DNA of 13,790 nucleotides from Brachionus koreanus. Its lineage: Eukaryota > Rotifera > Eurotatoria > Ploima > Brachionidae. Under the pieces are notes generated by a model that ran no database searches, had not been told where the DNA came from, and saw only the letters and a program-made list of their open reading frames with translations. A program made the position numbers and the translations under genes. The DNA is taken from positions 1,479,847 through 1,493,636 of the forward strand of contig PJRA01000444.1 of assembly GCA_016987375.1 (NCBI GenBank). The letters are read 5' to 3'. Below are positions 13,436 to 13,790 of this stretch, one piece after another (the first letter of the stretch is position 1; every line of letters starts with the position of its first letter).

Positions 13436-13790
13436 ATTTTTTCTTTATTTTATCTATTTAAATTTTTTTTCCTATTAAATTGTAATTGTAATGTCTATTA
13501 AAAATTAAAAATTAAATAATATAAAATTAAACAAAACAAAATAAAACTTTTATTTCTTAATTTAGATAACTTTTATTCACATTAAAGATATATAAGAGCA
13601 CAATTAATTACAACCCATATAACTGGTGAGGCATAAGTAAATATACAAGAGTTAAGCTTACTTTCCCGATTAGGAAAATGATAAGATGATCTAATATTTA
13701 AACTACTAACCATTAGCTATAATATTGGAAAATTTTTTTTTTAAAACGCCACTTTCTGTGACTGAACGAGAGAATTTTCGAAAAGCAGTC
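13436..13790. other. 3' flank and AT-rich window edge
   Basis: Contains several AATAAA-like words on both strands. At the extreme edge (13740-13790) the minus strand has an open frame reading TAFRKFSRSVTESGVLKKK before a poly-A stretch, which could be the end of a gene lying outside the window. Nothing else is supported. Confidence 0.3.

Noticed and set aside
13740..13790. Minus-strand edge frame TAFRKFSRSVTESGVLKKK as a bacterial-type S21 ribosomal protein
   Set aside because: There is a vague resemblance to the A-x-R-x-F-x-R-x-V motif, but too little sequence remains and the frame enters poly-A; mitochondrial S21 of animals does not look like this.
1..13790. A defence system, biosynthetic cluster or CRISPR array
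   Set aside because: The window is animal-like nuclear DNA with unrelated housekeeping genes and dead transposons; there is no regularly spaced repeat array or co-directional functional cluster.

Overview
The window looks like nuclear DNA from a small animal with a very AT-rich, compact genome. Three genes have close animal relatives: TYW1 (wybutosine tRNA modification), a PAQR/MMD-type seven-helix membrane protein, and Chibby, which is a basal-body protein. Introns are spliced at GT-AG. Four predicted short introns measure 52, 58, 58 and possibly 84 bp. The mixture of decayed elements (CR1/L2/jockey-like LINE tails, mariner, a SWIM-type MULE, an IS1595/ISXO2-type transposase) would suit a rotifer such as Brachionus, but that placement is inference. 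Nothing is prokaryotic: there are no operons, Shine-Dalgarno sites or CRISPR.

Layout. 1-3547 (+): TYW1, with a short flavodoxin-domain exon (166-357), a 1441-bp intron, and a long exon carrying the rest of the protein. The intron holds a MULE-type terminal repeat (748-905) and an intact-looking 218-bp MITE (1040-1257) with a 9-bp target duplication. 3701-3925 (-): the last exon of an unrecognised lysine-rich gene converging on TYW1; its splice acceptor lies in an inverted copy of its own coding sequence. 4486-5086 (+): a two-exon, 180-residue helical orphan. 6041-6196: tRNA-Ala(AGC) and tRNA-His(GTG), one base apart with one shared terminator. 6623-7395 (+): the three-exon PAQR/MMD gene. 7396-11250: a transposon graveyard with three LINE 3' tails, an IS1595-type transposase remnant (-) split by a small palindromic insert, a possible zinc-finger fragment, and a mariner remnant. 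11251-12203: an internally deleted MULE with long terminal repeats, a transposase C-terminus and a matching 9-bp target duplication. 12319-12714 (+): Chibby. 13232-13435 (+): a small acidic protein with an AT-hook-like tail.

The genes do not form one pathway. TYW1 modifies tRNA-Phe, the tRNA pair is translational, the PAQR protein is an endomembrane/Golgi-type family member, and Chibby serves cilia. The most noteworthy structures are the one-base-spaced tRNA pair whose spacer supplies the G-1 of tRNA-His, the inverted duplication that builds a splice acceptor, and the two elements with readable 9-bp target-site duplications.
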